Shown: positions 9,195 through 18,274, numbered from the stretch's first letter. The stretch is 51,593 bases of DNA from an uncultured Myxococcales bacterium (GCA_937902985.1 CALFNG010000531.1:1-51593); one strand, 5' to 3'. Notes: generated by a model not told the origin, from the sequence alone. Numbers and translations are program-made.

Positions 9195-9210
9195 TAGCAC
9201 GGCCGTTGCA
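9195..9210 (+). promoter_or_regulatory. Sigma-54-like -24/-12 element before the Gly-zipper gene
   Basis: The sequence TAGCACGGCCGTTGCA matches TGGCACG-N4-TTGCA except for A at the first invariant G. Its GCACGGCCGTTGC core is identical to the core before ccoI. The -12 C is 14 bases before the ATG, so the predicted transcript leader would be only two bases. No upstream CGCA-N5-TGCG site was found. Confidence 0.4.
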
Positions 9211-9222
9211 GAGGACCGCGAC

Positions 9223-9615
9223 ATGACCACGAAGAAGCGTAACCAGAGCCAGAGTGGAGCAACGAAGACCAAGACCCTCGAGCATGAGCTCGAAGGGGGA
9301 GTCTCGGGGGCCGTGGCGGGCGCCGTCTTCGGCGCAGCCGCGGGACCGCCCGGAATCGCCGCCGGAGCCGTCATTGGCGCCGTGGCCGGCGCCCTCGCCG
9401 GGGGCGCGCTCGACGAAGAGGCTGCCGCCGATACGCAGCGCACGAGCCAGCTCGACAAGGCGATCGGGGTGGCGGGCGGCGACCTGGGCGCGCCGAACCT
9501 GCGCCATCCACCCGCGAAGGTGGGCGCCTATTCGGGCGCGTCGGTTCTGGGCGGCGCGTCAGAGAGCGACAGCGTGACGCCCGCCGAAGGCGGAATCGAG
9601 CCGCCGACCGATTGA
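9223..9615 (+). CDS. Glycine-zipper protein
   Basis: This 130-residue protein has a Lys/Gln-rich start and then a 60-residue stretch built of GxxxG/AxxxG repeats ([34 protein letters not shown]). This is the pattern of glycine-zipper proteins that pack two tight membrane helices. The remaining third is polar and has no known motif. There is no signal peptide before the zipper, so inner membrane insertion is more likely than secretion. GAGGAC precedes the ATG at 9223. The gene diverges from the YeeE pair. The function is unknown; related small proteins are often stress induced. Confidence 0.65.
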   Translation: MTTKKRNQSQSGATKTKTLEHELEGGVSGAVAGAVFGAAAGPPGIAAGAVIGAVAGALAGGALDEEAAADTQRTSQLDKAIGVAGGDLGAPNLRHPPAKVGAYSGASVLGGASESDSVTPAEGGIEPPTD

Positions 9616-9633
9616 AGCTGCGCTTGCCGCTCG

Positions 9634-9975
9634 CGGGTCGCGATAGACCGCGGCGACCGCCGTTCGGGGGTGCAAGCGAAAGTGGCGACCGACGTGATCG
9701 CGCGGACCGAGCCCCGATTGCCCGAGGATGCAAGGCGACTGCACCGCGCTGGCGGCCACGACCACGCCACGGCGCGCTTCGATGCGAAAGGACGTGCCGT
9801 CCGAACGGCGGCCCGAGACGCCGGTCGGCATCGAGCCGGTGACGTCAATGGTGCGCACCTCGTGCTCCGGCAGGAGGCGCGCGCCGTGGCGGGCCGCGCG
9901 CGGGAGGTACGTCACGTCCATGCTCTGCTTGCGCTGCGTGGGGCACGCCTCGAGGCATCGGCCGCTGCCCTGACA
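9634..9975 (-). pseudogene. Internal fragment of a GMC-family oxidoreductase
   Basis: Reading minus from 9975, about 114 codons match the middle of FAD-dependent GMC oxidoreductases. First comes the Cys-containing segment CQGSGRCLEACPTQRKQSM, then the substrate-domain stretch with RGVVVAASAVQSPCIL and LGPRDHVGRHFRLHP. The FAD-binding GxGxxG N-terminus and the catalytic HxH/N C-terminus are absent. The frame is open on both sides but similarity ends abruptly near 9634 and 9975. A full GMC protein has over 500 residues, so this is a decayed internal piece between the Gly-zipper and GntR genes. Confidence 0.75.
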
Positions 9976-10042
9976 CCGGCGGGCTCGCCGAAGACGTCGG
10001 CGAGCACTACCGCGATGCGCCGCTGAGGGCCCGGCCCGAGGC

Positions 10043-10921
10043 TCACGTCGCTCTCGCGTTGGGCTTGGGTGCCGTCGGCGCCCCCGGCGTCAGGGGTGTC
10101 GCTGTCCTCGCCGCCATCTTGCGGTCGCTCCTCGGGTCCGCCTTCTTCGCGGTCTTCGCGCCCGCCTTTCGCCGCCCCGGCTTCACGGGGGACGCGAGCA
10201 CGAGGCGCTGCCGCAGGCCGGCGCTCTGACGCCGGAGGGCAAGGAGCAACCCGTCGCGGATGGCCGTCTCGCCCGGCCGCGTGGCCACCGCGACGCGCAG
10301 CATCTGCTTCATCTCGCCGAGCGAGGCGCGCATGTCCATCGTCTCCGGCAAGAGGCTCATAATCCGGCGTCGCACGGGTCGGGTCGAGTTGCTCAGCATG
10401 CGGAACATCACGTTTCCGCTGAGGCGCGCGAGCGAGTCCTGGATCTCGAGCTGCGCGTCGAGGAACGCGTCGACGTCGCCCAGGGCCGCCACCGACCGAT
10501 CGAGCAAGAGCTCGAGGCTGCGGAGCTCGTCGACCGTCATCCGCGCGATGGCCTTGGCGGCGGTCATGCTGAAGCCCTCTTCCCAGAAATCGAGGGCCTC
10601 GAAGATGAGGCTCGGGTCGAGCGGCACGTCGTCGAGCGCGAAGAGCGCGGCGAGCACGTCGAGCCCGCCGACGGCGCGGTAGTCGTTCACTTCGATGCCC
10701 GACCCGTGGCGCGCTACCAGGAGGTTCATGCGCTGCAGCTGCTTGAGCGCCATGCGCAACGTGGTGCGATCGACCTCGAGCTGCACGGCGAGCTGACGCT
10801 CGGGCGGCAGGCGCGTCCCCGGAGGGAACTCGCCGCGGAAGATCTTCGCCATGAGGGCGTCGGCCAGCACCTCGGGCGAGCCGCGCTTCTCGTGGGCCCC
10901 CGCGTCCGACCGTGCGCTCAC
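10043..10921 (-). CDS. GntR (FadR-type) transcriptional regulator
   Basis: This 292-residue regulator has the GntR winged helix at residues of about 15-80 (VLADALMAKIFRGEFPPGTRLPPERQLAVQLEVDRTTLRMALKQL is the region; the recognition helix ends in RTTLRMAL). An all-helical ligand domain of FCD type occupies about 95-235. The last 55 residues are a Lys/Arg/Pro/Ala-rich tail (KPGRRKAGAKTAKKAD), which is unusual for the family and may add non-specific DNA binding. It is divergent from a gene of unknown function. A perfect 11-base palindrome in the 70-base intergenic region is a likely operator. The effector is unknown. Confidence 0.88.
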   Translation of the reverse strand: MSARSDAGAHEKRGSPEVLADALMAKIFRGEFPPGTRLPPERQLAVQLEVDRTTLRMALKQLQRMNLLVARHGSGIEVNDYRAVGGLDVLAALFALDDVPLDPSLIFEALDFWEEGFSMTAAKAIARMTVDELRSLELLLDRSVAALGDVDAFLDAQLEIQDSLARLSGNVMFRMLSNSTRPVRRRIMSLLPETMDMRASLGEMKQMLRVAVATRPGETAIRDGLLLALRRQSAGLRQRLVLASPVKPGRRKAGAKTAKKADPRSDRKMAARTATPLTPGAPTAPKPNARAT

Positions 10922-10966
10922 GTGGTGATTCCCTCCGGCCGGCTTGGCTTGACCTCTTCAATAGAT

Positions 10967-10977
10967 TGGATTATCCA
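10967..10977. promoter_or_regulatory. Candidate GntR operator (TGGATTATCCA)
   Basis: This is a perfect inverted repeat of five bases around a central T, in the AT-rich part of the 70-base spacer between the divergent GntR and 10992 genes. Its position, 15 bases before the ATG of the divergent gene, fits a repressor site. Assignment to this GntR protein rests on position only. Confidence 0.5.
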
Positions 10978-10991
10978 CTTTGGCAACCACC

Positions 10992-11591
10992 ATGACGATC
11001 GAAGCGTTCTTCGCAGGGGGCCGGGTCGATGTTCCGGGCCTGTCCCGCCACCTCGACGGGCTCGACGACGCGGCGCGCGCTGCCGCCACGAGCGCGATGA
11101 CGCCCGGCCAGCAGGCCCGCCTCTACGAGGCGGCCCGGGGCTTTCGCGCGCTGGCGCTCGAGCACTTCGTGCCCGCGTCGGTCGCCCCGCTGACGCCGGT
11201 GATCCACACGGGCAAGAACTCGATCCCGATCGTGTCGCACTTCGAGAAGCGCTTCTGCCGGGCCGCGCCCGCGCTCGCGTCCACGCCGGAGCGGCTGTGG
11301 GGATACAACCAGAACCCGCCTGCCGTTCAGGTCGTGTCCGGGCCCGGCTACTTCGTCTGTTACGCGATCAAGGCGGGCGAAGTGCTCATCGACTACTGCG
11401 AATTGCCGCCCGGCAAGCCCGACGCGTGGCCGCCGATACGGCCGAACTCCGCGGGCCTCAGCCGGTTCATCTACAACCGCACGAAAGACACGATGCGCGG
11501 CGTCTCATCGCATGTGAGCATCGGGCGTGCGGCCCGGGACGGCAAGGTGATGGACAACTGGTTCGTGCTCTGTCGCCGCGACGCGACCTAG
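10992..11591 (+). CDS. Uncharacterised protein divergent from GntR
   Basis: This soluble protein of about 199 residues has no signal peptide or membrane helix. The N-terminal 60 residues are helical. The C-terminal two thirds look alpha/beta, with FEKRFCRAAPAL, GPGYFVCYAIKAGEVLIDYCELPPGKPD and VMDNWFVLCRRD as the most regular parts. I do not recognise a family. Start is either ATG 10992 or an in-frame TTG at 10980; neither has a clear ribosome site. It is probably the regulated target of the divergent GntR gene and is followed nine bases later by a VOC-family gene. Confidence 0.6.
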   Translation: MTIEAFFAGGRVDVPGLSRHLDGLDDAARAAATSAMTPGQQARLYEAARGFRALALEHFVPASVAPLTPVIHTGKNSIPIVSHFEKRFCRAAPALASTPERLWGYNQNPPAVQVVSGPGYFVCYAIKAGEVLIDYCELPPGKPDAWPPIRPNSAGLSRFIYNRTKDTMRGVSSHVSIGRAARDGKVMDNWFVLCRRDAT

Positions 11592-11600
11592 GGCGAACGC

Positions 11601-11987
11601 ATGCTCTCGAAGAACAAGATTATCGCGTTCCTGGCCACCACCGACGCCCCGCGATCTCGCGCCTTCTACGAGGGCATCCTCGGTCTTCCGGTCGCGAGCG
11701 ACGATCCGTTCGCGCTCGTCGTCGACGCCGGAGGCACGATGCTGCGCGTTCAGAAGGTGCAGGACATGAAGCCCGCGCCGTACACCGCCCTCGGCTGGGA
11801 AGTGAACGACATCCGCGCGACCGCCGCGGAGCTCGTGAAGAGGAACGTCGCGTTCAACCGCTACGGCCACTTCGAGCAAGACGACCTCGGGATATGGACT
11901 GCGCCGAGCGGCGCGCGCGTCGCGTGGTTTCAAGATCCCGACGGGAATGTGCTCTCGCTGACTCAGGTCCGAGGGTCGAAGGCGTAG
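11601..11987 (+). CDS. VOC-superfamily (glyoxalase/bleomycin resistance type) protein
   Basis: This 128-residue single-domain protein has the paired beta-alpha-beta-beta-beta modules of the vicinal oxygen chelate fold. The first module shows IIAFLATTDAPRSRAFYEGILGL. The second ends in WFQDPDGNVLSL, where the conserved DPDGN turn is visible. Members bind metal and act as dioxygenases, isomerases or resistance binding proteins; the substrate cannot be told. The gap of nine bases from the preceding gene indicates an operon likely under GntR control. Confidence 0.85.
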   Translation: MLSKNKIIAFLATTDAPRSRAFYEGILGLPVASDDPFALVVDAGGTMLRVQKVQDMKPAPYTALGWEVNDIRATAAELVKRNVAFNRYGHFEQDDLGIWTAPSGARVAWFQDPDGNVLSLTQVRGSKA

Positions 11988-11995
11988 CGGCTCGA

Positions 11996-13027
11996 TCAAG
12001 AGCTCGGCAAGCTCGTGCCAAACATGCTCAGCAAGCCTGCGGCCTCGTCCGTCGTCGGCCACGCGGCACGGGCTGCTGCGGTCACGCGGACCGGAGGCCA
12101 GGAGAACGGGTCGAGCGCGTCGTGAACAGCGTCGAGGAACGACTGCGGGTCATCGTGATGGAGGTAGTGGCCGCACCCGCTGAGAACGGTGAGCTTGACG
12201 CCATCCATGCCCCGCGCGAGCGCCCTGCCGTGCGCGATCGGAAGGACCGAATCTCGATCTCCCCACAGGACCGCGATCGGCGGAAGATCGGCGATCTCGT
12301 GCGCATGACGAAAGAACGAGTGGCGCTGACCCCGCCAATCCATGAGACCACGCACGGTCCTCGCAAACGCTCTTGCGGTCCCGGGCCTCGAGTTCATCGC
12401 GCTGAGTTCGGCGACGTGACCGACCTGGAGTTTATCGCCCCATCGTCGGAGCGCCATACGTGTTCCGAGGGCCATGAACGGCTGCCCAAAACGTTCGACC
12501 AGGCCGGGAATGGACGCCAGGCGAAGCAAGAAGAATATCTCTTTGCCCAATCCGCCAGGAGCGGCGAGGACGAGCCGGCGAATGCGCGGGCGGCAGACGT
12601 CGAGGAGCATCAGCGCAATTCCGCCCCCCAGTGAGTGACCGACGATGTCCACCTGTTCGAGCGGCTGCAGGCCGAGCCCTTCGATCCAGCGCGCCACGAT
12701 CCGTCCGTACCACGCGAGTTCGTACCCTGCGTCCGGTCGATCCGATAGGCCGTGGCCCGGCAGGTCCAGGGCGAGCACCCGACGGTCGAGCGCCAGGTCC
12801 GCGGCAATTTGCCGCCACGTCCCGTGCGAATCGTTGAGCCCGTGCAGAAGGACCACGGGCGCTCTCCCGAGCCACCGACCGGTGCCAGCACCGAACTCGA
12901 CCCAGTGGAGCAGAACACCTTCGACCGTCGAACGAAGGTGCAGCGGCTCCGCCGAGGACCCCTCTCGCAAAGGTGAGGTCGCCGCAACGGTCTCCGATGG
13001 CATTACCATGCCAGTGGACATCAGCAT
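11996..13027 (-). CDS. Alpha/beta hydrolase
   Basis: This 343-residue serine hydrolase has an oxyanion-hole segment VVLLHGLNDSHGTW near residue 60, a nucleophile elbow GHSLGGG near 130, an acid residue in WGDRDSVLP and the catalytic His in GCGHYLHHDDP. The cap region around 170-220 is helical. There is no signal peptide, and the first 30 residues may be disordered; an alternative ATG six codons later (13009) is possible. The gene is 60 bases downstream of the CBS-receiver pair and on the same strand, so it may be the third gene of that operon. Substrate unknown. Confidence 0.85.
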   Translation of the reverse strand: MLMSTGMVMPSETVAATSPLREGSSAEPLHLRSTVEGVLLHWVEFGAGTGRWLGRAPVVLLHGLNDSHGTWRQIAADLALDRRVLALDLPGHGLSDRPDAGYELAWYGRIVARWIEGLGLQPLEQVDIVGHSLGGGIALMLLDVCRPRIRRLVLAAPGGLGKEIFFLLRLASIPGLVERFGQPFMALGTRMALRRWGDKLQVGHVAELSAMNSRPGTARAFARTVRGLMDWRGQRHSFFRHAHEIADLPPIAVLWGDRDSVLPIAHGRALARGMDGVKLTVLSGCGHYLHHDDPQSFLDAVHDALDPFSWPPVRVTAAARAAWPTTDEAAGLLSMFGTSLPSS

Positions 13028-13087
13028 GAAACGCGCCGCCTGCTGACGCTCGTCTCGGGAGTCGGACGCCCGAGGCGAGCGGATGCA

Positions 13088-13480
13088 TCACGCGGATGCG
13101 GGCGCACGCCGTTCGACGAGCACGCGCTCGAGCATCTCGAGGAGAAGGTCGCCGTAGTTGCCGTTTCCTTTCGCAACGAAGTACGGCGTGCCCATGCGGG
13201 CGGCGACCGCGGGAAGGTCGTTGCGACCCGAAACGAGTAGAATCGGAACCTCCTCCTCGCCTGCGTCGTGCACGAGCATTTGATGCGCCATGCCCTGACC
13301 GTTCAGCACCGGCATGTCGAGATCGAGCAAGACGCAATCTGGAAGCGGAGCCGCAGACAGAGCCGCCAGCCCCTCTTCGCCGTTGCGACCGATGGAGATC
13401 TGGTGACCAACCGACTCCAGAAGTTCCCTGGAGGCGTCCGCGATGTCGAGATCGTCGTCGACGATGAGGATATGGGCCAT
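13088..13480 (-). CDS. Single-domain response regulator
   Basis: This 130-residue protein is a lone receiver domain: acidic pocket at Asp8-Asp9 (IVDDD), phospho-acceptor Asp53 (LLDLDMP), a Ser in LLVSGRND as the switch residue, and the conserved Lys in FVAKGNG. There is no output domain, so it probably acts by protein contact or phosphotransfer. It is 11 bases downstream of the CBS-domain gene and likely co-transcribed with it. Partner kinases could be any of the orphan kinases further right. Confidence 0.9.
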   Translation of the reverse strand: MAHILIVDDDLDIADASRELLESVGHQISIGRNGEEGLAALSAAPLPDCVLLDLDMPVLNGQGMAHQMLVHDAGEEEVPILLVSGRNDLPAVAARMGTPYFVAKGNGNYGDLLLEMLERVLVERRAPASA

Positions 13481-13491
13481 TTTCGGCGCGT

Positions 13492-13974
13492 TCAGCAGGC
13501 CGCCGAACGCATCGAACGGGGCTCGGACACGGCCTCTACGGTCGCGGCGATCCTCATCGGCGAGAGCGCATCCGTCATCGGAGCATCGGCTCGAACCTTC
13601 AAGTGCATGGCGAGATCGGCGATCGAGAGCATGCCAATCACCATGCCGTGAGCGTCACACACGGGAAGGCGACGAACTCGTCGCTCGCGCATAAGTGCCT
13701 CGGCGGCGTAGAGGGTCGTATCGGGACCGACCTGATACACAGTCCGCGTGCACACGCTGCCGACATGGATGTCATCGAGCCGACGGCCCTGCGTGTAGGC
13801 GCCCATGCACACGTCCCGATCGGTGACGATGCCGACGAGTTGAGTCGCTTCGTCGACCACGGGAACGCATCCGAGATCCCGTTCCCACATGAGGCGCGCG
13901 GCTCGATTGAGCGTTTCCCAGTGGCGGACCACGCAGACGTCCGTGCTCATGATTTCCTTCACTGTCTTCTTCAT
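13492..13974 (-). CDS. Tandem CBS-domain protein, Hrp1-like
   Basis: This 160-residue protein consists of two CBS motifs (residues about 8-60 and 75-130) and little else, as in the mycobacterial hypoxic response protein 1 family. Typical segments are VKEIMSTDVCVV, LGCVPVVDEATQLVGIVTDRDV and RRVRRLPVCDAHGMVIGMLS. CBS pairs bind adenine nucleotides and act as energy sensors. An excellent GGAGG lies seven bases before the ATG at 13974, and a strong sigma-54 element lies further upstream. It leads an operon with a single-domain receiver. A decayed relative is present at 41257. Confidence 0.88.
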   Translation of the reverse strand: MKKTVKEIMSTDVCVVRHWETLNRAARLMWERDLGCVPVVDEATQLVGIVTDRDVCMGAYTQGRRLDDIHVGSVCTRTVYQVGPDTTLYAAEALMRERRVRRLPVCDAHGMVIGMLSIADLAMHLKVRADAPMTDALSPMRIAATVEAVSEPRSMRSAAC

Positions 13975-14009
13975 CGTGACCTCCATATCCAAGCGAGTCG
14001 GGAGGCCAA

Positions 14010-14025
14010 CGCATCGCTCGTGCCA
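14010..14025 (-). promoter_or_regulatory. Sigma-54 promoter of the CBS operon
   Basis: The minus strand reads TGGCACGAGCGATGCG, matching TGGCACG-N4-TTGC with one mismatch and the exact GG-N10-GC spacing. The predicted start is near 13999, giving a 25-base leader that contains the GGAGG ribosome site. This is one of the best -24/-12 matches in the window. Confidence 0.7.
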
Positions 14026-14093
14026 CGCGGATACTTGACCCTCGAGCCGCACTGGCGAGCGCGGCGGAGCCAGCGTCGAGCGGCGAAGCGGAC

Positions 14094-14110
14094 GCGCACG
14101 CGAAGTGCGC
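14094..14110. promoter_or_regulatory. Inverted repeat upstream of the CBS promoter (possible UAS)
   Basis: GCGCAC and GTGCGC are separated by five bases (GCGAA), a perfect 17-base inverted repeat. Its centre is about 103 bases upstream of the predicted sigma-54 start. It is related to the CGCA-N5-TGCG sites found elsewhere, but here CGCA and TGCG are seven bases apart, so it may be a variant or unrelated. Confidence 0.45.
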
Positions 14111-14239
14111 GCGGCCGGGAAGCGCCCTGGCTTCGCCTGTGGCTCTCTGGCTCGACGAGAAGGCGGACTGGCAAATCGAGAAATGCCAGGCGTGCGCCGA
14201 CGCGCACGGACTGCGCGGCGTGAGCAGGGAGCAGCGCGC

Positions 14240-14347
14240 GAGATCTTCCGGACCGGGATCAAAGTGATCGATCTCCTCGCTCCCCTCGTGCGAGGCGGCA
14301 AGGCAGGAATGTTCGGCGGAGCCGGGGTCGGCAAGACTGTACTGATC
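14240..14347 (+). pseudogene. Fragment of ATP synthase beta subunit
   Basis: Thirty-six codons on the plus strand match the nucleotide-binding region of the F-type ATPase beta subunit, including [16 protein letters not shown] and the Walker A stretch [11 protein letters not shown]. Similarity is near perfect within this piece and absent on both sides; the normal protein has about 470 residues. It is a remnant of an atpD-type gene. The rest of 13975-14465 shows no other coding signal apart from the CBS promoter. Confidence 0.85.
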
Positions 14348-14465
14348 ACGTGCGGATGCAGATGACGACGCCCTGATTCGTGCCACCCGACCGACCCTTG
14401 CGCCGCGGCGCACTTCCGCGGCGCGAGGGCCCATCTCCGTTCACCGACGTCGTTGTCGGCGGCAA

Positions 14466-16871
14466 TCAGGCCTTCGTCGCATTCCGCGTCGCGGCCAGCC
14501 CCTGGTGCCAGCGCCAGTTCCTCACTTCGGGCAGGTCCTGCCCATATTTGTCGATGTACTGCTTGTGCTCGACCAGCTTGTCTCGGAGGTGCTGTTTCAG
14601 ATAGACGCCCTTGTCCCCGGCGCACGGCACGCGGTCGATGGTGTCCATCACGAGGTGAAAACGGTCGAGATCGTTCAGCACGGTCATGTCGAACGGGGTC
14701 GTGATCGTCCCCTCTTCCTTGTAGCCGCGGACATGAATGTTGCGGTGGTTGGTGCGGCGGTAGGTCAGCCGGTGGATCAGCCAGGGATACGCGTGAAACG
14801 CGAAGATGACCGGCTTGTCGGCCGTGAAGAGGTCGTCGAACTCGTTGTCACTCAACCCGTGCGGATGCTCGGTCTCGGGCTGGAGCCTCATGAGATCGAC
14901 GACGTTGATCACCCGGACCTTCAGCTCCGGAAGGTGCTCGCGCAGGATCGAGACCGCCGCGAGAGTCTCGAGCGTGGGCACATCGCCGCAGCAGGCCATC
15001 ACCACGTCCGGCGCTGCGCCCTGATCGTTGCTCGCCCACTGCCAGATCCCGATGCCCTCCGTGCAGTGCTTCACGGCGGCGTCCATCGTCAGCCACTGCG
15101 GCGCCGGATGTTTGCCCGCGATGACGACGTTGACGTAGTGCCGGCTGCGAAGGCAATGGTCCATCACCGACAGAAGGCAGTTGGCGTCCGGTGGCAGATA
15201 GACGCGCACGATCTCTGCCTTCTTGTTCACGACGTGGTCGATGAAGCCGGGGTCTTGGTGGGTGAAGCCGTTGTGATCCTGCCGCCACACGTGCGACGCC
15301 AGCAGGTAGTTCAGCGAGGCGATCCGTCGCCGCCAGGGCAACCGGGCCGTGACCTTCAACCACTTGGCATGCTGGTTGAACATCGAATCGACGATGTGAA
15401 TGAACGCTTCATAGCAATTGAAGACGCCGTGCCGCCCGGTGAGCAGGTAACCCTCGAGCCACCCTTCGCATTGATGCTCGCTCAGCACCTCCATCACGCG
15501 GCCGCTCGGCGCCAGAAACTCGTCGTTCGCGGCCGTCGCCGCGTCCCACTGGCGCGCTGTCACTTCGAAGAGCGCCTCCAGGCCGTTCGAGAGCGTCTCG
15601 TCCGGGCCGAAGACACGAAAGTTCCGCGACGCGTCGTTGGCCTTCGCCACGTCGCGAAGGAACGGCCCGAGCACGTGCGTGTCGCCAATGCCGCTCGCCC
15701 CAGGCGAGGGTACGGCGGCCGCGTATTCGCGAAAATCTGGCATGCGTAGATCGCGGAGGAGCATCCCGCCGTTGGCGTGGGGGTTCGCGCCCATACGTCG
15801 GTCGCCTTCGGGCGCCAGTGCGGCGAGCTCCGGCATCAGCCGACCATGGTCGTCGAAGAGCTCCGCCGGCCGGTAGCTGCGCAGCCAGCGTTCGAGGAGC
15901 TGCAGGTGCTCCGGATGGGTCGCGGGATCGGATATCGGCACCTGGTGCGAGCGAAAGGTGCCTTCGACCTCGCGCCCGTCGACCACCTTCGGCCCTGTCC
16001 ACCCTTTGGGCGAGCGAAGAACGATCATCGGCCAGCGCGGTCGCACGGCCTCGCGCGACGCCGGCGAGGCCCGGGCGCTTCGCTGGGCCGTCTTGATCTG
16101 CTCCACCGCCGCATCGAGCGTGGTTGCCATGGCCTCGTGCATCCGCGCCGGGTCGTGGCCCTCCACGAAGTACGGCGTCCACCCGTAGCCGCGAAGCAGC
16201 TGGTCGAGCTCATCGTGGGTGATCCGCGCGAGGACGGTCGGGTTGGAGATCTTGTACCCATTGAGGTGCAGGATCGGCAACACCGCGCCGTCGGTCACCG
16301 GATCGAGGAATTTGTTGGAGTGCCAGGCCGTCGCCAGCGGGCCCGTCTCTGCCTCGCCATCGCCCACGACGCAGGCGACGATGAGACCCGGATTGTCGAA
16401 CACCGCTCCGAAGGCGTGGCTGAGCGAGTAACCCAGCTCGCCTCCCTCGTGGATCGAGCCCGGGCATTCGGGCGACGCGTGGCTCGGAATCCCGCCCGGA
16501 AACGAGAACTGGACGAAGAGCTTCCGGATGCCAGCCTCGTCGCGGCCGATGTCGGGATAGACCTCGCTATACGTCCCCTCGAGGTACGTGTTGCCGACGA
16601 CGGCAGGTCCGCCGTGCCCGGGGCCGGAGACGTAGATCATGTCGAGGTCGTACTTCTTGATCACCCGGTTCAAGTGCACGTAGATGAAGTTCTGGCCGGG
16701 CGTCGTTCCCCAGTGACCGAGGAGCATGTGCTTGACGTCGGTCAGCGCCAGAGGTCGCTTGAGGAGCGGATTGTCGTAGAGGTAAATCTGCCCCACGGAG
16801 AGGTAGTTGGCGGCGCGCCAGTACGCGTCCATCGCCTGGAGCAGGTCCGGCGTGAGCGTGGTCGCTGTCAA
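14466..16871 (-). CDS. xfp: Phosphoketolase (xylulose-5-P/fructose-6-P)
   Basis: This 801-residue thiamine-diphosphate enzyme cleaves xylulose 5-phosphate (and often fructose 6-phosphate) with phosphate to acetyl phosphate and an aldose phosphate. The N-terminal domain shows [25 protein letters not shown] and the ThDP/magnesium region [18 protein letters not shown]. The central and C-terminal domains show [22 protein letters not shown] and [13 protein letters not shown]. Length is normal for the family. The most upstream sensible start is TTG at 16871, whose bases overlap the TGA stop of the stomatin gene (TTGA). A start at the later internal ATG would remove conserved N-terminal residues. 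It is the second gene of a two-gene operon. Confidence 0.93.
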   Translation of the reverse strand: MTATTLTPDLLQAMDAYWRAANYLSVGQIYLYDNPLLKRPLALTDVKHMLLGHWGTTPGQNFIYVHLNRVIKKYDLDMIYVSGPGHGGPAVVGNTYLEGTYSEVYPDIGRDEAGIRKLFVQFSFPGGIPSHASPECPGSIHEGGELGYSLSHAFGAVFDNPGLIVACVVGDGEAETGPLATAWHSNKFLDPVTDGAVLPILHLNGYKISNPTVLARITHDELDQLLRGYGWTPYFVEGHDPARMHEAMATTLDAAVEQIKTAQRSARASPASREAVRPRWPMIVLRSPKGWTGPKVVDGREVEGTFRSHQVPISDPATHPEHLQLLERWLRSYRPAELFDDHGRLMPELAALAPEGDRRMGANPHANGGMLLRDLRMPDFREYAAAVPSPGASGIGDTHVLGPFLRDVAKANDASRNFRVFGPDETLSNGLEALFEVTARQWDAATAANDEFLAPSGRVMEVLSEHQCEGWLEGYLLTGRHGVFNCYEAFIHIVDSMFNQHAKWLKVTARLPWRRRIASLNYLLASHVWRQDHNGFTHQDPGFIDHVVNKKAEIVRVYLPPDANCLLSVMDHCLRSRHYVNVVIAGKHPAPQWLTMDAAVKHCTEGIGIWQWASNDQGAAPDVVMACCGDVPTLETLAAVSILREHLPELKVRVINVVDLMRLQPETEHPHGLSDNEFDDLFTADKPVIFAFHAYPWLIHRLTYRRTNHRNIHVRGYKEEGTITTPFDMTVLNDLDRFHLVMDTIDRVPCAGDKGVYLKQHLRDKLVEHKQYIDKYGQDLPEVRNWRWHQGLAATRNATKA

Positions 16872-17698
16872 GAGTCCGCCCTCGCAACGGGAGCCTCGGT
16901 CACGACGGGGGGACTGCCGTTGGGCGCGACCGCCACGGGCATCGGCACCGGCGCGGCCAGGAGCGGGCGGATCAGCTCGATGGGGATCGGAAAGACGATC
17001 GTCGAGTTCTGGTTCGACCCCATGTCGAGCAACGTTTGCATGTAACGGAGGGCCAGAGCGGCCGGCTGTGTCGAGATGATCTGGGCGGCGTTGGCGAGCA
17101 CCTGCGCCGCCTGGAACTCGCCCTCGGTGGCGATGATCTTCGCGCGCTTCTCGCGCTCGGCTTCGGCCTGGCGCGCGAGCGCGCGGACCATCGATTCGGC
17201 CAGCTGGGCGTCTTTGAGCTCGACGGCCACGACCTTGATGCCCCACGGCTCAGTCTGACGGTCGATGATCGCCTGCAAGCGCTCGTTGATTTTGTCGCGG
17301 GCGCCGAGGAGCTCGTCGAGGCTCGACTGCCCGAGCACCGCGCGCAGCGTCGTCTGCGCGATCTGCGATGTGGCCTCCATGAAGTTGTAGACGCGCACGA
17401 TCGCCGCCTGAGCGTCCACCACCTGGAAGAAGATGACCGCGTTGACCTTCACCGTCACGTTGTCGGACGTGATGACCTCCTGCTGGGGCACCTCGAGAGT
17501 GATGACGCGCAAGTCGATCTTCCTCGCGTGATCGATGCCGAACGGGAAGATGAAGAAGGGCCCTGGGCCTTTGAGCGCGATGAGCCGGCCCAGGCGAAAG
17601 ACCACCCCTCGCTCGTACTCCTTCGCGATCTTGATCGTCGAAGCTGCCACCATGAGCAGTAAAAAGACAGCGATGCCAAACGCGGCGACTCCGGTCAT
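16868..17698 (-). CDS. SPFH/stomatin-like (slipin) membrane protein
   Basis: This 276-residue protein has one N-terminal membrane helix (residues 3-24), then an SPFH/Band 7 domain with [34 protein letters not shown] and [21 protein letters not shown], and a coiled-coil segment ([23 protein letters not shown] region). It ends in a Pro/Val-rich tail. Such proteins form oligomeric membrane microdomain scaffolds. The usual NfeD partner is not adjacent. AGGAG is ten bases before the ATG. The stop overlaps the start of the phosphoketolase gene, so the two are translationally linked, an uncommon pairing. Confidence 0.92.
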   Translation of the reverse strand: MTGVAAFGIAVFLLLMVAASTIKIAKEYERGVVFRLGRLIALKGPGPFFIFPFGIDHARKIDLRVITLEVPQQEVITSDNVTVKVNAVIFFQVVDAQAAIVRVYNFMEATSQIAQTTLRAVLGQSSLDELLGARDKINERLQAIIDRQTEPWGIKVVAVELKDAQLAESMVRALARQAEAEREKRAKIIATEGEFQAAQVLANAAQIISTQPAALALRYMQTLLDMGSNQNSTIVFPIPIELIRPLLAAPVPMPVAVAPNGSPPVVTEAPVARADS

Positions 17699-18151
17699 CG
17701 GACTGGTCTCCTCTTGATTGCTGAGCGGGGGCGGGGCTTGCGCCTTCCCCAACCGAAAACCCCATGAACTCGGGGCGTCCCGATTCGCCGTGCCGCGGTG
17801 ACGGAGCTGACTGTGCGCACTATCGCGCAGCGCGGCCACTTGAATCGTTCCGCGCGCGGTCATTCGGCGGTGCCACGAGCGAGCGGGCGAAGACGATCGC
17901 GCGAATTCGCACTCTCCCAACGACTGGCGGCGAGATAGCAAGTGCCTTTCGCTTAGCATCCCGACTTCGTTCGCCGCTGCGAGGCTCGTTGATGGGTTCG
18001 GTCGCGATCGCCACCCGGAATGGGCAAGCGCTCGCGACCGGCACATGGCGTGCACCGCGCCTCGCGACGCCGCGATGATGAGGCAAAAGATTGTTTCCGA
18101 ATGGGTTTCCGACGACGAGCGCCTCCAGCGCTTTGCCGACGCATGCGCTAG

Positions 18152-18274
18152 ATCGGCGAGAAATACGGTGCCCGGTACAAGCAAGACGGGACCGTGGGAG
18201 CCTACGTTGTGGAGCGCTCTGCGTATGTCGCGCGGTTGTCGAACGACGGGGGGCTGGGTGACGCTCTCATCTAG
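18152..18274 (+). pseudogene. Possible C-terminal coding remnant
   Basis: Forty codons open directly after a TAG and end at a TAG, with no start codon. The translation begins IGEKYGARYKQDGTVGAYVV and continues ERSAYVARLSNDGGLG, which has normal protein composition and regular strands. I do not recognise a family. It may be the tail of a lost gene, or chance. Confidence 0.25.

Noticed and set aside
17711-17800. GG-N10-GC matches upstream of the stomatin-phosphoketolase operon
   Set aside because: The matches (for example around AGGCGCAAGCCCCGC) keep only the invariant bases; the rest of the -24/-12 consensus is absent, so they are probably chance in GC-rich DNA.
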